From contig JACDCV010000003.1 of the NCBI GenBank assembly GCA_013817375.1, positions 1 through 44,428 on the forward strand: a stretch of 44,428 bases of DNA, in the 5' to 3' direction. Of this stretch, positions 33,580-43,819 are shown piece by piece. Position 1 is the stretch's first letter. Every line of letters starts with the position of its first letter. The notes beneath the pieces were generated by a model. That model searched no databases, was not told the DNA's origin, and saw only the letters and a list, made by a program, of their open reading frames with translations. Made by a program: the position numbers and the translations under genes. This DNA is from Sphingomonas sp. GTDB lineage: Bacteria; Pseudomonadota; Alphaproteobacteria; Sphingomonadales; Sphingomonadaceae.

Positions 33580-34833
33580 TCAATAACCCTGGCGGAGGGC
33601 GTTGATCAGGCGCCCGACAACCCCCTTCGCCTGCCTCCCCTGAACGGCCGTGCCGATGGCGATGTCGCGAATGTCGCCGCTTCCAGAGCCGGCGAGGCGC
33701 GCAAGCCCGACCAGTGTTGAGAAGGCTGGCCCGCTGTGCGCCTCGGGCAATCCGGCAAGCGTCCTGGGCCGTCCAACGCGAACGGTTCGGCCGAGCACCC
33801 CCTGCATATAATCGGCGATGTTCTTCAGTTCAGCGCCGCCACCGGTAAGAACAACCGGACGGCCTATGGGGCCGCCGAAACCAAGGTCTTTCAGAGCGGT
33901 ATCGATCTGGCCGGTCAGCTCCTCCACCCGGTGGCGGATCACCATCATCAATTGCGCCCGGGTGATCCGAACCGGCTCGGCACCGTCGTCGGCGCCGTGG
34001 TTGGCGTCGATCAGCTCGTGATTGTCGCGCGGGGACGTCATTGCCGAGCCGTAGAAGCATTTCAGCCGCTCGGCGTCGCGGCGGTTCACTCCGAAAGTCG
34101 CGGCAATGTCGTCGCTGATGTCCTTGGCGCCAAGCGGGATCGAACGAAGTCCAACCAATATTCCGCCATAGTGAAGCGAAACGTTGGTCACTCCGGCGCC
34201 GAGCTCGACCAAAGCCACTCCAAGCTCCCGCTCCTCATCGGTCAGGCAGGCGAGCGCGGCAGCGATCGGAGATGCGACGATCGCCCTTACCCCGAGATGC
34301 GCGGCGCGGATGATATAATCGAGGTTTCGAAGCGGCGGAGCGTCGGCGGCGATGACGTGGATGTCGACTCCGAGCCGGTCGGCGTGGAGCCCGACCGGCT
34401 GCTGGACCTCATGCGCCCCGTCGATCGTGTACAGCGCCGGGTGGGCGTGGAGGACGACCTTGCCGCCGCGGTCGATCGCCTGCCGCCCCTGGCTGAGCAG
34501 CGCCTCGATATCGGACGGTTCGACCTGGTGGCCGCCAAGCTCGACGTCGACATTGGCGACTTCGCTGGTCAGGCCACCGGCGCCATAGCTCGCCCACACG
34601 TCATCGATGGTCACTCCCGACATTCGCTCGGCGAGCTCGACCGCCTCGCGAACGGCGAACTCGCTGGCCTCGATATCGGTGATGTAGCCGCGCTTGACGC
34701 CACGGCTCTCGCGCTGGCCGGTGCCGAGCACGCGCAGCCGGTCGTCGCCGTCGGTAGTAGCAATCAGCGCGCTCACCTTGGACGAGCCGATGTCGAGCGC
34801 TGCAATCAGCGGCTGCTCGGTCGCCTGTGCCAA
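33580..34833 (-). CDS. ftsA: Cell division protein FtsA
   Basis: A 417-residue actin-like ATPase that anchors FtsZ to the membrane. Phosphate-1 motif LDIGSSKVSALIATT, SHS2 (1C) domain in the middle, LVELGAGVTNVSL and VVLTGGGAEL are typical, and the C-terminal amphipathic end (GVVGRLINALRQGY) is the membrane-targeting sequence. The start is a TTG at 34833; no ATG lies before the first conserved motif. Three nt after ftsQ. Confidence 0.95.
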   Translation of the reverse strand: MAQATEQPLIAALDIGSSKVSALIATTDGDDRLRVLGTGQRESRGVKRGYITDIEASEFAVREAVELAERMSGVTIDDVWASYGAGGLTSEVANVDVELGGHQVEPSDIEALLSQGRQAIDRGGKVVLHAHPALYTIDGAHEVQQPVGLHADRLGVDIHVIAADAPPLRNLDYIIRAAHLGVRAIVASPIAAALACLTDEERELGVALVELGAGVTNVSLHYGGILVGLRSIPLGAKDISDDIAATFGVNRRDAERLKCFYGSAMTSPRDNHELIDANHGADDGAEPVRITRAQLMMVIRHRVEELTGQIDTALKDLGFGGPIGRPVVLTGGGAELKNIADYMQGVLGRTVRVGRPRTLAGLPEAHSGPAFSTLVGLARLAGSGSGDIRDIAIGTAVQGRQAKGVVGRLINALRQGY

Positions 34834-34836
34834 GGA

Positions 34837-35709
34837 TCAGCCCCCGGTTGCTGGCGCGGCGAGGGCCTCGCCCGGAGCGCGCGGAAGCCGGACAATCATC
34901 TTGCCCGGAAGCCTGAGATCGAAGCGCAACAGCCCCCGCCCGAGGAGGCCGGTCGCCTTGTCGAGCTCGGCGAACTTGGAGAGCGCGACCTTCGCCGCCT
35001 GCTGGCCCTCCGGCAGTGCGATCGTCTCGCCGGTCTGGAGCGCAAGGTCCCAGCGCCGGTCGCCGACCCAGCTTGCGGACACCAGCTGCGGCTTGATCGT
35101 CGGCGCGGCAGCGAGGAGGGAATCCAGCTCGCGCCCGTGGAGGTTCGCACCCGGCCCTGTCAGCAGCGGCAGGTCCGGCATCTGAGTGACCGACACGCGG
35201 TCGATGACCACCCCGTCGGCATCGATCAGCGCCAGCCGGCCCCGGTCCTGCCACAGTGCCGAGGGCTTGCGCTCGACAATGTCGATCGACAGCGTGTCGG
35301 GAAGCCGCCGCGAAACGCGCGCGTCCTTGACCCAGCCGAAGCGAAGAAGCTGCTGGCGCATGTCTTCGACATCGACCAGCGGCATTGCCATAGACTGCTG
35401 CTGGAGCGCGATCTCGTAGACGGGCGCGCTATCCATGTTCTTGAGGCCAACGACGTCGATACGCTTCACCGCAAAGCCGGCGCGGCCGATCGCCTCGCCC
35501 GCCGCGTGCCTCGCCATCGCCGGTACTTCGAGGGCGACAAGGACCACTGCCGCGATCAGTGTGAGGAACAAACCGAAGGCAATCGCTGCGACACGGTTCA
35601 CCGGCGACTGCGCGGCCGTTTTGCGAGCGCCCTTCCTCCCCGCAGGCGCTCGCCGCGACTGCTTTCGCGCCGCCGGAGAATTTGTTCGCCTGACTCGTGC
35701 CGCGCTCAC
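34837..35709 (-). CDS. ftsQ: Cell division protein FtsQ
   Basis: A 290-residue bitopic divisome protein. A basic, Arg/Lys-rich cytoplasmic tail (residues 1-38) precedes one membrane helix (about 39-62), a POTRA domain (FAVKRIDVVGLKNMDS onward) and the beta domain. The GTG at 35709 is chosen because it overlaps the ddlB stop (GTGA) and gives VSAARVRRTNS. Any longer frame is out of keeping with the family. Confidence 0.94.
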   Translation of the reverse strand: MSAARVRRTNSPAARKQSRRAPAGRKGARKTAAQSPVNRVAAIAFGLFLTLIAAVVLVALEVPAMARHAAGEAIGRAGFAVKRIDVVGLKNMDSAPVYEIALQQQSMAMPLVDVEDMRQQLLRFGWVKDARVSRRLPDTLSIDIVERKPSALWQDRGRLALIDADGVVIDRVSVTQMPDLPLLTGPGANLHGRELDSLLAAAPTIKPQLVSASWVGDRRWDLALQTGETIALPEGQQAAKVALSKFAELDKATGLLGRGLLRFDLRLPGKMIVRLPRAPGEALAAPATGG

Positions 35710-36632
35710 CCAAGCGCCTCCTCGATCAGGGTTTCCACCAATTGGGGATAGCTGATCCCCCGCTGCTTTGCCTGCTCGGGAACCAGACTGAGCGGAGTCA
35801 TTCCAGGCTGAGTGTTGACCTCGAGAAGGTAGAGGCCCGCTTCGCCGCGTTCGTCGTCCCAGCGGAAATCCGCTCGCGACGCGCCCTTGCAGCCAAGCAG
35901 ACGGTGCGCTCGTATCGCCATGTCCATCATTGCCCGGGCGATTTCGTCCGGCACTTCGGCCGGGCACACATGCTCGGTCAGGCCATCGGTATATTTGGCG
36001 TCATAATCGTAGAAACCGGCGACTGGCTTGAGCTCGGTGACGCACAAGGGCTCGTCGCCAAGAACCGCGACGGTGAGTTCCCGGCCTCTGATGAAAGGCT
36101 CGGCGAGAAGCCGCTTGAAATGGTGCCACGGACCTTCGACGTCGCGGCCGATCGGGCAGCCGTAATTGCCTTCCGCAGTGACGATGGCGACTCCGACCGA
36201 CGAGCCTTCGTTGACCGGCTTGAGCACATAGGGGCGAGCCATCGGGTCGCTCTCGAACAGACTCTCGCTTTCGACCATCTCGCCTTCGGGCATTCGGATG
36301 CCGTGCGGCACCAGCACCATCTTGGTCAGCTCCTTGTCGATGGCGATGACCGACGTTTCCAGCCCGCTATGCGTATATTTCAGACCCATCAGGTCCATCA
36401 TGCCCTGGACGCTGCCGTCTTCTCCGGGCGTCCCGTGAAGCGCGTTGAACACCACATCGGGCTTCAGCTCGGCAAGCCGCTGGGCGACGTCGCGGCCCAT
36501 GTCGAGCTCGGTCACCCGGCTCCAGCCATTGTCGCGAAGCGCCTGCGCCACTCCGCGGCCGCTCATCAGCGACACTTCGCGCTCGGCGGACAGGCCGCCC
36601 AGAAGCACGACGACATGAAGGTCCCGGTTCAA
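35706..36632 (-). CDS. ddlB: D-alanine--D-alanine ligase
   Basis: A 308-residue ATP-grasp enzyme making D-Ala-D-Ala for peptidoglycan. Family motifs: VVLLGGLSAEREVSL at the N-terminus, NALHGTPGEDGSVQG, VLKPVNEGSSVGV, and LYLLEVNTQPGMTPLSLVP. Start is a TTG at 36632 that overlaps the murB stop (TTGA); the first residues ([12 protein letters not shown]) match the family start and there is no alternative ATG near by. Confidence 0.95.
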   Translation of the reverse strand: MNRDLHVVVLLGGLSAEREVSLMSGRGVAQALRDNGWSRVTELDMGRDVAQRLAELKPDVVFNALHGTPGEDGSVQGMMDLMGLKYTHSGLETSVIAIDKELTKMVLVPHGIRMPEGEMVESESLFESDPMARPYVLKPVNEGSSVGVAIVTAEGNYGCPIGRDVEGPWHHFKRLLAEPFIRGRELTVAVLGDEPLCVTELKPVAGFYDYDAKYTDGLTEHVCPAEVPDEIARAMMDMAIRAHRLLGCKGASRADFRWDDERGEAGLYLLEVNTQPGMTPLSLVPEQAKQRGISYPQLVETLIEEALG

Positions 36633-37528
36633 TCGAAATCCCCGATTCGCTGAATTTCCCACTCGAGTTGGATGTTGGTCCTTTCGACCACCCTCCGGCG
36701 CACTTCCTCGCCCAGCTCCTCGATTTGGGCACTTGTGGCGTTGCCTAGGTTGAGCAGGAAATTGCAATGCTTTTCCGAAACTTGAGCATCGCCGTGAGTA
36801 AGGCCGCGGCAGCCTGCGGCATCGATCAGCGCCCAGGCCTTGTGGCCAGTCGGGTTCTTGAAGGTCGAGCCGCCGGTGCGCGTGCGCAAAGGCTGCGATT
36901 CCTCGCGGCTGGAGGCGATACGGTCCATCTCTTCCTGGATCGCGTCCGGCTCTCCAGGCGCTCCCCGGAAGGTCGCCGACAGCACCACCGCTTGTGGCGG
37001 CAGGTCGCTGTGGCGGTAGGAATAACCAAGTTCCTCGACGGACAATGTCCGGCATTCGCCCGAGCGAAGAACGATGTCGCACTCGACCAGGATCTCGCAT
37101 GTCTCGCGGCCGTAGGCACCGCCGTTCATTCGAACGAAGCCGCCGACGGTGCCAGGGATGGAGCGGAGGAATTCAAGGCCGCGGATGCCGGCGTCGCGGG
37201 CGCTCGACGAGACCAGGATCCCGCTGGCGCCGCCGCCGCAGCGCAAGGTCACCGGGTCCAGCTGCTCGACCTTGGCGAAGGGCTTGCCGAGCCGCACCAC
37301 CACGCCGGGCACGCCGCCATCGCGGACGATCATGTTCGAACCCAGGCCAAGCGCCATCACCGGAACGTCGGGTTCCAGCTCTTTGAGGAAAGCGCACAGG
37401 TCACCGGCATCCGCCGGCTCGAACAGCCATTGCGCATTGCCTCCGGACTTGAACCACACCAAAGGCGCAAGCGGAGCGTCGGCGGTCAGCTTGCCGCCAA
37501 CCGCGGGCATGGTCGCGACCTCGCTCAC
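36629..37528 (-). CDS. murB: UDP-N-acetylenolpyruvoylglucosamine reductase
   Basis: A 299-residue FAD enzyme that reduces UDP-GlcNAc-enolpyruvate to UDP-MurNAc. FAD-binding motif [13 protein letters not shown], the substrate region [17 protein letters not shown], and the C-terminal catalytic part with [10 protein letters not shown] (catalytic Ser) and [13 protein letters not shown] (Glu) are all present. The GTG at 37528 overlaps the murC stop (GTGA). Confidence 0.95.
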   Translation of the reverse strand: MSEVATMPAVGGKLTADAPLAPLVWFKSGGNAQWLFEPADAGDLCAFLKELEPDVPVMALGLGSNMIVRDGGVPGVVVRLGKPFAKVEQLDPVTLRCGGGASGILVSSSARDAGIRGLEFLRSIPGTVGGFVRMNGGAYGRETCEILVECDIVLRSGECRTLSVEELGYSYRHSDLPPQAVVLSATFRGAPGEPDAIQEEMDRIASSREESQPLRTRTGGSTFKNPTGHKAWALIDAAGCRGLTHGDAQVSEKHCNFLLNLGNATSAQIEELGEEVRRRVVERTNIQLEWEIQRIGDFD

Positions 37529-38970
37529 TTGTTTGCCCTCGCCGCGCAGATACCGTCGGCGATTGCCGCCGCCCACTTGGTGATGTCGCCAGCGCCCATG
37601 CAGACAATGATGTCGCCGTCAGCGGCGAGATCGCGAAGTGCGTGGCACAATTCGTCGAGGCTGGAGACGCCCTTCACCATTCGGTGCCCCCGCGCCCGAA
37701 GCCCGTCGATCAGCGCATCGGAATCCACACCCTCGATCGGCTCCTCGCCGGCCGCATAGAGCGGAGTTACGAACACCACGTCAGCATCGTTGAAGGCGCT
37801 CTGGAAATCCTCCATCAGCGACTGCAGGCGCGTGTAGCGGTGCGGCTGCATCACCGCGATGACGCGGCCCCCGCCGGCGCCATCGGAAGCGGAGGGTCTG
37901 GACGACAGCGCTTCCCTTGCCGCAGAAAGTACCGCCCGAATTTCGACAGGGTGGTGCGCATAATCGTCGATGATCGTCGCGCCGTCGGCCTCGCCGACGT
38001 TAGTGAAGCGCCGCTTCACGCCCTCGAACCGCTCGAAGCCGGTTACGATCTTTTCGTCGGGGATTCCGAGCTCTATTCCAACGGCGACTGCCGCAAGCGC
38101 ATTCTGGACATTGTGCCGGCCGGGGATCGGGATGTGAATTCCCTCGATCGTCCGCCGCTCGCCGTCGCGCTCGAAAATCACCGCGTCGAAGCGGCTTCCG
38201 ATCCCGTCGGGCTCGACGTTCTCGGCGCGAACGTCGGCAAGGGCGGAAAAGCCGTAAGTGACGATCCGCCGGTCCTGGATCCGGCTGAGGATGCTCTGGA
38301 CCTCGGGGTGATCCACGCACAGCACCGCAAGGCCATAGAAAGGGACGTTCTCGATAAACTCGCAATAGGCCTTCTTGACCTCGTCGAAGCCCCCGTAATG
38401 CTCGAGATGCTCGGGATCGATGTTGGTGACGATCGCGATCGTCCCGTCCAGCCTCAGGAAGCTGCCGTCGCTCTCGTCGGCCTCGACGACCATCCAGTCG
38501 CTCTTGCCGAGCCGGGCGTTGGACCCGTAGCGATTGATGATCCCGCCATTGATTACCGTCGGGTCGATCCCGCCGGCGTCGAGCATCGCCGCGATCATCG
38601 AGGTCGTGGTCGTCTTTCCGTGCGTTCCCGCGACCGCGATCGTCTTTTGCATGCGCATCAGCTCGGCGAGCATTTCAGCGCGTTTGACGATTGGAAGCCG
38701 CCGCTCGACCGCCGCTTCGACTTCCGGGTTACCGCGGCTGACGGCCGACGATGTCACGACGACCGTAGCATCGCCCAGATGATCCGCGCTGTGCCCGATG
38801 GTTACCGGAATGCCCGCCTTGCGAAGCTTTTCCACGACGTAGCTGTCGGCAAGGTCGGAGCCTTGCACGCTGTAGCCGAGCTGGTTCATCACCTCGGCAA
38901 TGCCGGACATGCCGATCCCGCCGATTCCGACGAAGTGGATCGTCCCGATGTCGGTTCCCAGCGCCTTCAT
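37525..38970 (-). CDS. murC: UDP-N-acetylmuramate--L-alanine ligase
   Basis: A 481-residue Mur ligase that adds L-Ala to UDP-MurNAc. Substrate-binding motif [17 protein letters not shown]-loop [12 protein letters not shown], Mg site [20 protein letters not shown], and the C-terminal [10 protein letters not shown] are all typical. The ATG at 38970 gives [15 protein letters not shown]. An open frame upstream, overlapping murG, is not credible as coding. Confidence 0.96.
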   Translation of the reverse strand: MKALGTDIGTIHFVGIGGIGMSGIAEVMNQLGYSVQGSDLADSYVVEKLRKAGIPVTIGHSADHLGDATVVVTSSAVSRGNPEVEAAVERRLPIVKRAEMLAELMRMQKTIAVAGTHGKTTTTSMIAAMLDAGGIDPTVINGGIINRYGSNARLGKSDWMVVEADESDGSFLRLDGTIAIVTNIDPEHLEHYGGFDEVKKAYCEFIENVPFYGLAVLCVDHPEVQSILSRIQDRRIVTYGFSALADVRAENVEPDGIGSRFDAVIFERDGERRTIEGIHIPIPGRHNVQNALAAVAVGIELGIPDEKIVTGFERFEGVKRRFTNVGEADGATIIDDYAHHPVEIRAVLSAAREALSSRPSASDGAGGGRVIAVMQPHRYTRLQSLMEDFQSAFNDADVVFVTPLYAAGEEPIEGVDSDALIDGLRARGHRMVKGVSSLDELCHALRDLAADGDIIVCMGAGDITKWAAAIADGICAARANK

Positions 38971-39001
38971 GTTTGAAGGGGTCCCATCGAAAGGCTCGCC
39001 T

Positions 39002-40162
39002 TCATGCGGGAAGGCCATTTCCGGCGAACGCCGACTGGGGCCGAGGAGTAAGCACCGGTCCGACCGGCAGCGGCGAAAGGCCGCCGCCGACCCGCTCGAC
39101 CAGGTCTGCAAGGTCGCGAGCCGCATGCGGCCGTCCGACCGTCAGCGATCTGGCGGCCGCATTGGCCAGCGCCTGCGGGTCGGACGCGATCGCCTCGATC
39201 TGCCGGGCAAGCGTCTCTGGAGTGAAGTCGCTCTCTGCAATAGCCCGTGCGCCTCCGGCCTTCGTCATCTCGCGAGCGTTAGCGGTTTGATGGTCATCCG
39301 TCGCAGCGGCGAACGGGATCAGGATCGCCGGCCTGCCCGCCGCCGTCAGCTCGGCGATGCTCGAAGCCCCGGCGCGGCTGATCACCAGATGCGAGTCGCC
39401 AAGCTTGACCGGCATGTCGACGATATAGGTCGTCAGTTCGGCTGGAATCCCGAGTTCGGAATATCGCGCGCGAATGTCCTCGATACCCTCGGGCCTGCAC
39501 TGCTGCACCACCTGCAGGCGCCGGCGAAGTGAAGACTCGAGCATTCCAAGCCCGCTTGGGACCACCTTGCCCAGGATCGTCGCGCCCTGGCTTCCGCCGG
39601 TGACCAATATCTTGAGCGGAGCGGTTTCGTCGAACGGGGGCAAAGGCATCTCGCCGATCCGGACGATCGCTTCGCGCACCGGGTTTCCGACCAGCACGGC
39701 CTTGGCCAAATTTGCCGGCCGCAGCCGCTCGATCTTCGAATAAGCGCTGCCGATCGCAGTCGCCCGGCCGGCAAGCAGCCGGTTGACCCGCCCAAGCACT
39801 GCATTCTGCTCGTGGAGAATTGTTGGAATGTTCATTGCCGTGGCGGCAAGCAGCGACGGGAAAGCCGGGTAGCCGCCGAAACCGATCACTGCGTCGGGCC
39901 TGTGGTCGCGATAGATGGCCTTGGCCTCGCGCCGCCCGGCAAGGATGGCGAAAGCCGCCTTCATCCAGGCAATCGGGTTTCGGCCAAGCTGGCGAGCAGC
40001 GAGCACATGCACCGATATCTTGTCGAACAGGCCGGGGATTTTCGCTCCGCGCTCGTCGGTGATCACGAGCACTCCGTGCCCCCGAGCTACAAGCTCGGCA
40101 GCGAGCGCATGCGCCGGGACCATGTGCCCGCCCGTCCCACCAGCGGCCAAGACAAAATTCAT
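39002..40162 (-). CDS. murG: Lipid II synthase MurG
   Basis: A 386-residue peripheral glycosyltransferase that adds GlcNAc to lipid I. N-terminal [14 protein letters not shown] and C-terminal UDP-binding [20 protein letters not shown] and VTGGSQGA are intact. The ATG at 40162 overlaps the ftsW stop (ATGA). The frame stays open far upstream across ftsW, but that region is ftsW coding in another frame. Confidence 0.96.
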   Translation of the reverse strand: MNFVLAAGGTGGHMVPAHALAAELVARGHGVLVITDERGAKIPGLFDKISVHVLAARQLGRNPIAWMKAAFAILAGRREAKAIYRDHRPDAVIGFGGYPAFPSLLAATAMNIPTILHEQNAVLGRVNRLLAGRATAIGSAYSKIERLRPANLAKAVLVGNPVREAIVRIGEMPLPPFDETAPLKILVTGGSQGATILGKVVPSGLGMLESSLRRRLQVVQQCRPEGIEDIRARYSELGIPAELTTYIVDMPVKLGDSHLVISRAGASSIAELTAAGRPAILIPFAAATDDHQTANAREMTKAGGARAIAESDFTPETLARQIEAIASDPQALANAAARSLTVGRPHAARDLADLVERVGGGLSPLPVGPVLTPRPQSAFAGNGLPA

Positions 40163-41379
40163 GCGGGCTGGCTCTCTCCGCTCCACTTCACGACATAAGG
40201 CGAGCGGGTCAGATACGGGTTGCGGCGAGTGAATGCGAGCAGCAATCCCATGCCGATCGAAAGCGCCAGCATCGAGCTTCCGCCATAGCTGATGAACGGC
40301 AGGGTCATTCCCTTCGACGGAGCGATCTGGACGTTGACCGCCATGTTGATCAGCGCTTGCAGGCCGAACTGGATCACAAGCCCCGCGGCGGCAAGGATCG
40401 CGAACGGCGAATCCTCGTCGAGAAGCTTGACCAGCACTCGAGCGACGATGGTGAGGTAGAGGAGCGCGATCGCAAGGCACGCGATCAGGCCGAACTCCTC
40501 GCCGATGACCGAGAAGATGTAGTCGGTGTGCGGCTCCGGCAGGCCGAACTTGCGGGTGCCCGCCCCCGGGCCCATCCCGAACAGCCCTCCAGCGGTAAGC
40601 GTTCGCATCGCATTGTCGGTCTGGAACGTGTCGCCCTGGCCAAACAGGAAGCCGTCGATCCGCAGGGTGGCCACGTCGTAGAAGAAGTAGGCCATCACCA
40701 CTCCGACGACCGCGGCGGCGGCGAGGAGGCCGAGCATTCGAAGCGACACCCCGGCAATCGCCAGCATCGCGATCCACACGGCTGCGAAGATGATCGTCGA
40801 GCCGAAGTCCGGCTGCCTCATCAGGAGGAAGGCGATCGCTCCTGTCAATATCGCGGAAATCGCATGGACCGGAAGCGACTTGTCGGTTTCCCTGAGCCCC
40901 AGCAGCCAGGCCATGGCGACGACGTAGAAGGGCTTCAGGAACTCGGACGGCTGAAGCTGGCCGACGCCGGTCTGCAGCCAGCGCCTTGCGCCGTTGATCT
41001 CGGGACCGAGCAGCGGGACGAAGAGCAGGAGCACGAAGAAGAAAGCTGCCCCGAACAGCGAGAAGCGCCGGGCGCGCTCGCGCGACAGCATCGAGATACC
41101 GATCATCACCGGAATGCCGACCGCGATCCAGGCGATCTGCCGGTAGAAATAATAGAGTTCGGGAAAGCTCACCGACCCGCCCGAATAGCGCACCGCGGCA
41201 GCCGGCGAAGCGGCTGCGACCGCGATCAGCCCGATCCCGATCAGCGCTGCGATCAGCAACAGAAGGACTCGGTCGATTTCCCAGAACCAGCGGCCCATCG
41301 GCGACCGGTCGGACCGGCCATAGCGGTTCGCGTCGACCGTTATCTTCGCCTTCAGTCTGTCGGAAATCAGTCCCGTCAT
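40159..41379 (-). CDS. ftsW: SEDS peptidoglycan polymerase FtsW
   Basis: A 406-residue integral membrane glycosyltransferase with about ten helices. SEDS motifs include PSEFLKPFYVVAMAWLL, MRQPDFGSTIIFAAVWIAM, GTRKFGLPEPHTDYIFSVI and PFISYGGSSMLALSIGMGLL. The ATG at 41379 overlaps the murD stop (ATGA). It has a cytoplasmic N-terminus of about 35 residues before the first helix. Confidence 0.95.
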   Translation of the reverse strand: MTGLISDRLKAKITVDANRYGRSDRSPMGRWFWEIDRVLLLLIAALIGIGLIAVAAASPAAAVRYSGGSVSFPELYYFYRQIAWIAVGIPVMIGISMLSRERARRFSLFGAAFFFVLLLFVPLLGPEINGARRWLQTGVGQLQPSEFLKPFYVVAMAWLLGLRETDKSLPVHAISAILTGAIAFLLMRQPDFGSTIIFAAVWIAMLAIAGVSLRMLGLLAAAAVVGVVMAYFFYDVATLRIDGFLFGQGDTFQTDNAMRTLTAGGLFGMGPGAGTRKFGLPEPHTDYIFSVIGEEFGLIACLAIALLYLTIVARVLVKLLDEDSPFAILAAAGLVIQFGLQALINMAVNVQIAPSKGMTLPFISYGGSSMLALSIGMGLLLAFTRRNPYLTRSPYVVKWSGESQPA

Positions 41380-42752
41380 AACGCCCCCACCAGGCTTTTG
41401 AATTGATCGCCGCGATCTTCGAAGTCGCGATATTGGTCGAAACTCGCGCACGCTGGCGACAGCAGCACGATATCACCGGCCTTTGCATCCGCAGCGGCCG
41501 CGCGGACCGCAGCGTCGAGTTTTCCACAATTTTTCACCGGCATGTGCGGCTTCAGCAGCTTCTCAAACAGTTCCGCCGCTTCGCCGATCGTGTAGGCCGA
41601 GCGGACGTTGCCGAAATAAGGAGCGCATTCGTCCAGGCTATCCGTCTTGGCCTGGCCGCCAAGAATCCAGCGGATGCCGTCGAAGGAGGCAAGTGCAGGC
41701 GCGGTCGCTGTCGGGTTGGTTGCCTTGCTGTCGTTGACAAACAGGACTCCATCCTTTTCCCGCGCACATTCCATCCGGTGTGGTAGGCCGGGGTAGGTGC
41801 GAAGCCCTCGCTCGATTGCGTCCTCGTCCATGCCTAGAGCCCGGCACGCCAGGATTGCTGCCGCCGCATTCTCGGCATTGTGGGGCCCTGGCAAAGCAAG
41901 CCAGTGCTCCTGCGGAGGCAGGAGCCCAGTCGCGCGAAGCGCTCCTTGGCCAACGCCGGCAACGGCTTCGCCGGTCTGGGCCCCTGCCTTCGCAGGGGCA
42001 CCGATGCGCACGCCACTCGACATCTCGAACAGGCGAAGTTTGGAAGCAGCATAGGCCTCGAAACCCTCATACCGGTCGAGATGGTCGGGAGTGATGTTGA
42101 GAAGCACCGCGACCTCGCAGTCGAGACTCTTGGTGAGGTCGATCTGGTAGCTCGACAGCTCCAGCACATAGACGCCGCCGTCCGGCAGCGGGGCTTGGGC
42201 AAGGATCGGCAGGCCGATATTGCCGCCCATCGCCGCCGGCACGCCGGCCGTCTCGAGGATATGGTGGATCAGCGCGGTCGTTGTCGACTTGCCGTTGGTG
42301 CCGGTGATGGCAACCACTTTGTGCTCGGGAAGCTCGGGCCTCGCTCGGGCGAACAGCTCGATATCGCCGATGATCTCCACGCCCGCCACTCGCGCGCGCC
42401 GAGCGATCGGGTGCTGGTTGAGCGGAAGTCCCGGAGTGACGACGAGGGTGTCGAACTGCCCGAGGTCGGCCTCATCGAGATCGGCGACGGTCAGATCCTC
42501 CCCGGAACGGGGAGGGGGACCATCCGGAGGATGGTGGAGGGGGCGTGGGGCCACGCTCAGACCCCCCTCCGTCAGCGCTTCGCGCTGCCACCTCCCCGTT
42601 TCGGGGAGGAGCTTTTGCCGCGCCTCTTCCTTGCCGTCCCACGCGGTCACCTTCGCGCCGCTGGCGAGCAGCGCCTCGACTGTCGCAAGGCCGGAGCGCG
42701 CGAGCCCGTACACCGCATAATATTTCCCGGCGAAAGCGCGTGCAGTGATCAC
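41376..42752 (-). CDS. murD: UDP-MurNAc-L-alanine--D-glutamate ligase with two repeat-derived insertions
   Basis: A 458-residue Mur ligase that adds D-Glu. P-loop [10 protein letters not shown] (from residue 151), [33 protein letters not shown], and [12 protein letters not shown] mark the fold. Two stretches are foreign to the family: residues 48-87 ([12 protein letters not shown]...PPPRSGED) and about 250-283 ([13 protein letters not shown]...GLLPPQEH). Both are encoded by palindromic DNA elements inserted in frame, one in the N-terminal domain and one in the central domain before the last conserved block. The GTG start overlaps the mraY stop (GTGA). Confidence 0.94.
   Translation of the reverse strand: MITARAFAGKYYAVYGLARSGLATVEALLASGAKVTAWDGKEEARQKLLPETGRWQREALTEGGLSVAPRPLHHPPDGPPPRSGEDLTVADLDEADLGQFDTLVVTPGLPLNQHPIARRARVAGVEIIGDIELFARARPELPEHKVVAITGTNGKSTTTALIHHILETAGVPAAMGGNIGLPILAQAPLPDGGVYVLELSSYQIDLTKSLDCEVAVLLNITPDHLDRYEGFEAYAASKLRLFEMSSGVRIGAPAKAGAQTGEAVAGVGQGALRATGLLPPQEHWLALPGPHNAENAAAAILACRALGMDEDAIERGLRTYPGLPHRMECAREKDGVLFVNDSKATNPTATAPALASFDGIRWILGGQAKTDSLDECAPYFGNVRSAYTIGEAAELFEKLLKPHMPVKNCGKLDAAVRAAAADAKAGDIVLLSPACASFDQYRDFEDRGDQFKSLVGAL
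41904..42001 (-). repeat. Palindromic element inside murD, copy B
   Basis: Two hairpins in inverted arrangement: GCTCCTGC/GCAGGAGC at one end and GCCCCTGC/GCAGGGGC at the other, both flanked by GTG/CAC and joined by a spacer of about 50 nt. It reads in frame in murD and shares hairpin-spacer-hairpin design with the groES-groEL element. Confidence 0.8.
42495..42611 (-). repeat. Palindromic element inside murD, copy A
   Basis: Four small inverted repeats in a row: CCTCCCC/GGGGAGG (42497-42515), CCATCC/GGATGG, CAGCGC/GCGCTG and CCTCCCC/GGGGAGG (42591-42609). The outer two form the boundary. Such CTCCCCG...CGGGGAG elements are common between genes in sphingomonads; here it is in the murD reading frame. 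Confidence 0.8.
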
Positions 42753-43819
42753 CGCAGCTTCAACGTGCTGAGGCCGGCCAGCGCAAGCACGAAGCTGATG
42801 ATCCAGAAGCGGATGACGATGGTCGGCTCCGACCAGCCCTTATGCTCGAAATGATGGTGGATCGGCGCCATCAGGAACACGCGCTTGCCGGTGCGCTTGT
42901 AGACCGCGACCTGGACCACCACCGACAGCGCTTCGACCACGAACAGGCCGCCGATGACCGCAAGCACGAATTCGTGATGCGTCGCGACCGCGACCGCGCC
43001 GAGCGCCCCGCCCAGGGCCAGGCTTCCGGTGTCGCCCATGAAAACCGCCGCTGGTGGCGCATTGAACCACAGGAAGGCGAGCGAAGCGCCGACGATCGCA
43101 AGCAATAATACGGTCAGGTCGCCGACTCCGCGCAGGTGCGGGATTCCGAGATATTCGGCGAAGCGGAAATTGCCGACGAGATAGGTGATCAGAAGGAAGG
43201 CGAGGCAGGCGATGACCACCGGCATTGTCGCAAGGCCGTCGAGCCCGTCGGTCAGGTTTACCGCATTGCCGAAGGCGACGATCACGAAGGCTCCGAAGAT
43301 GATGTAGAAATAGCCAAGGTCCAGCACCGGCTCCTTGATAAACGGGAGGTGCAAATTGCTGTGCCCGACCTCGATCATGATCCAGGTGGCGACACCAGCG
43401 ATCACGAATTCCAGCGCCAGCCGCACCTTGCCCGGAATGCCGGCGTGGTGCGACTTTCGGATCTTGTCGTAATCGTCGAGGAAACCGATCAGTCCGAAGC
43501 CGGCGGTAACCAGAAGGCACGCCCAGACATAGGGGTTGGACAAGTCCATCCACAGCAAGGTGGAGACCGATACCGAGATCAGGATCAGCAGCCCGCCCAT
43601 CGTCGGAGTGCCGCGCTTGGCGAGGTGGGTCTGCGGCCCGTCGGCGCGGATCGGCTGTCCCTTTCCCTGCCGAACCCGAAGGTAGGAGATGAACCAGGGA
43701 CCGAGGAGAAGCCCGATCAGAAGCGCAGTCGCGGTCGCCGCGCCGGCACGGAAACTGATGTAGCGAATGAGGTTGAGGATGCCGGGAAAGTCCAGCTCCT
43801 GCGCGATCAGGTAGAGCAT
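42749..43819 (-). CDS. mraY: Phospho-MurNAc-pentapeptide transferase MraY
   Basis: A 356-residue polytopic enzyme that makes lipid I. Ten hydrophobic helices; the catalytic motifs are [44 protein letters not shown] and the His region [12 protein letters not shown]. The ATG lies 13 nt inside the 3' end of murF, and the stop overlaps murD (GTGA). Confidence 0.97.
   Translation of the reverse strand: MLYLIAQELDFPGILNLIRYISFRAGAATATALLIGLLLGPWFISYLRVRQGKGQPIRADGPQTHLAKRGTPTMGGLLILISVSVSTLLWMDLSNPYVWACLLVTAGFGLIGFLDDYDKIRKSHHAGIPGKVRLALEFVIAGVATWIMIEVGHSNLHLPFIKEPVLDLGYFYIIFGAFVIVAFGNAVNLTDGLDGLATMPVVIACLAFLLITYLVGNFRFAEYLGIPHLRGVGDLTVLLLAIVGASLAFLWFNAPPAAVFMGDTGSLALGGALGAVAVATHHEFVLAVIGGLFVVEALSVVVQVAVYKRTGKRVFLMAPIHHHFEHKGWSEPTIVIRFWIISFVLALAGLSTLKLR

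Noticed and set aside
33736-35751. A 671-codon plus-strand open frame
   Set aside because: It lies wholly opposite ftsA, ftsQ and the ddlB end, which are unmistakable; long antisense frames are usual at this GC content.
39002-41527. An 841-codon frame that would fuse murG to a long N-terminal extension
   Set aside because: The upstream half is ftsW read in another frame. The real murG start overlaps the ftsW stop.
42495-42611. CRISPR-like or terminator interpretation of the repeat cluster in murD
   Set aside because: The inverted repeats are not evenly spaced direct repeats and the frame reads through them, so neither array nor terminator fits.
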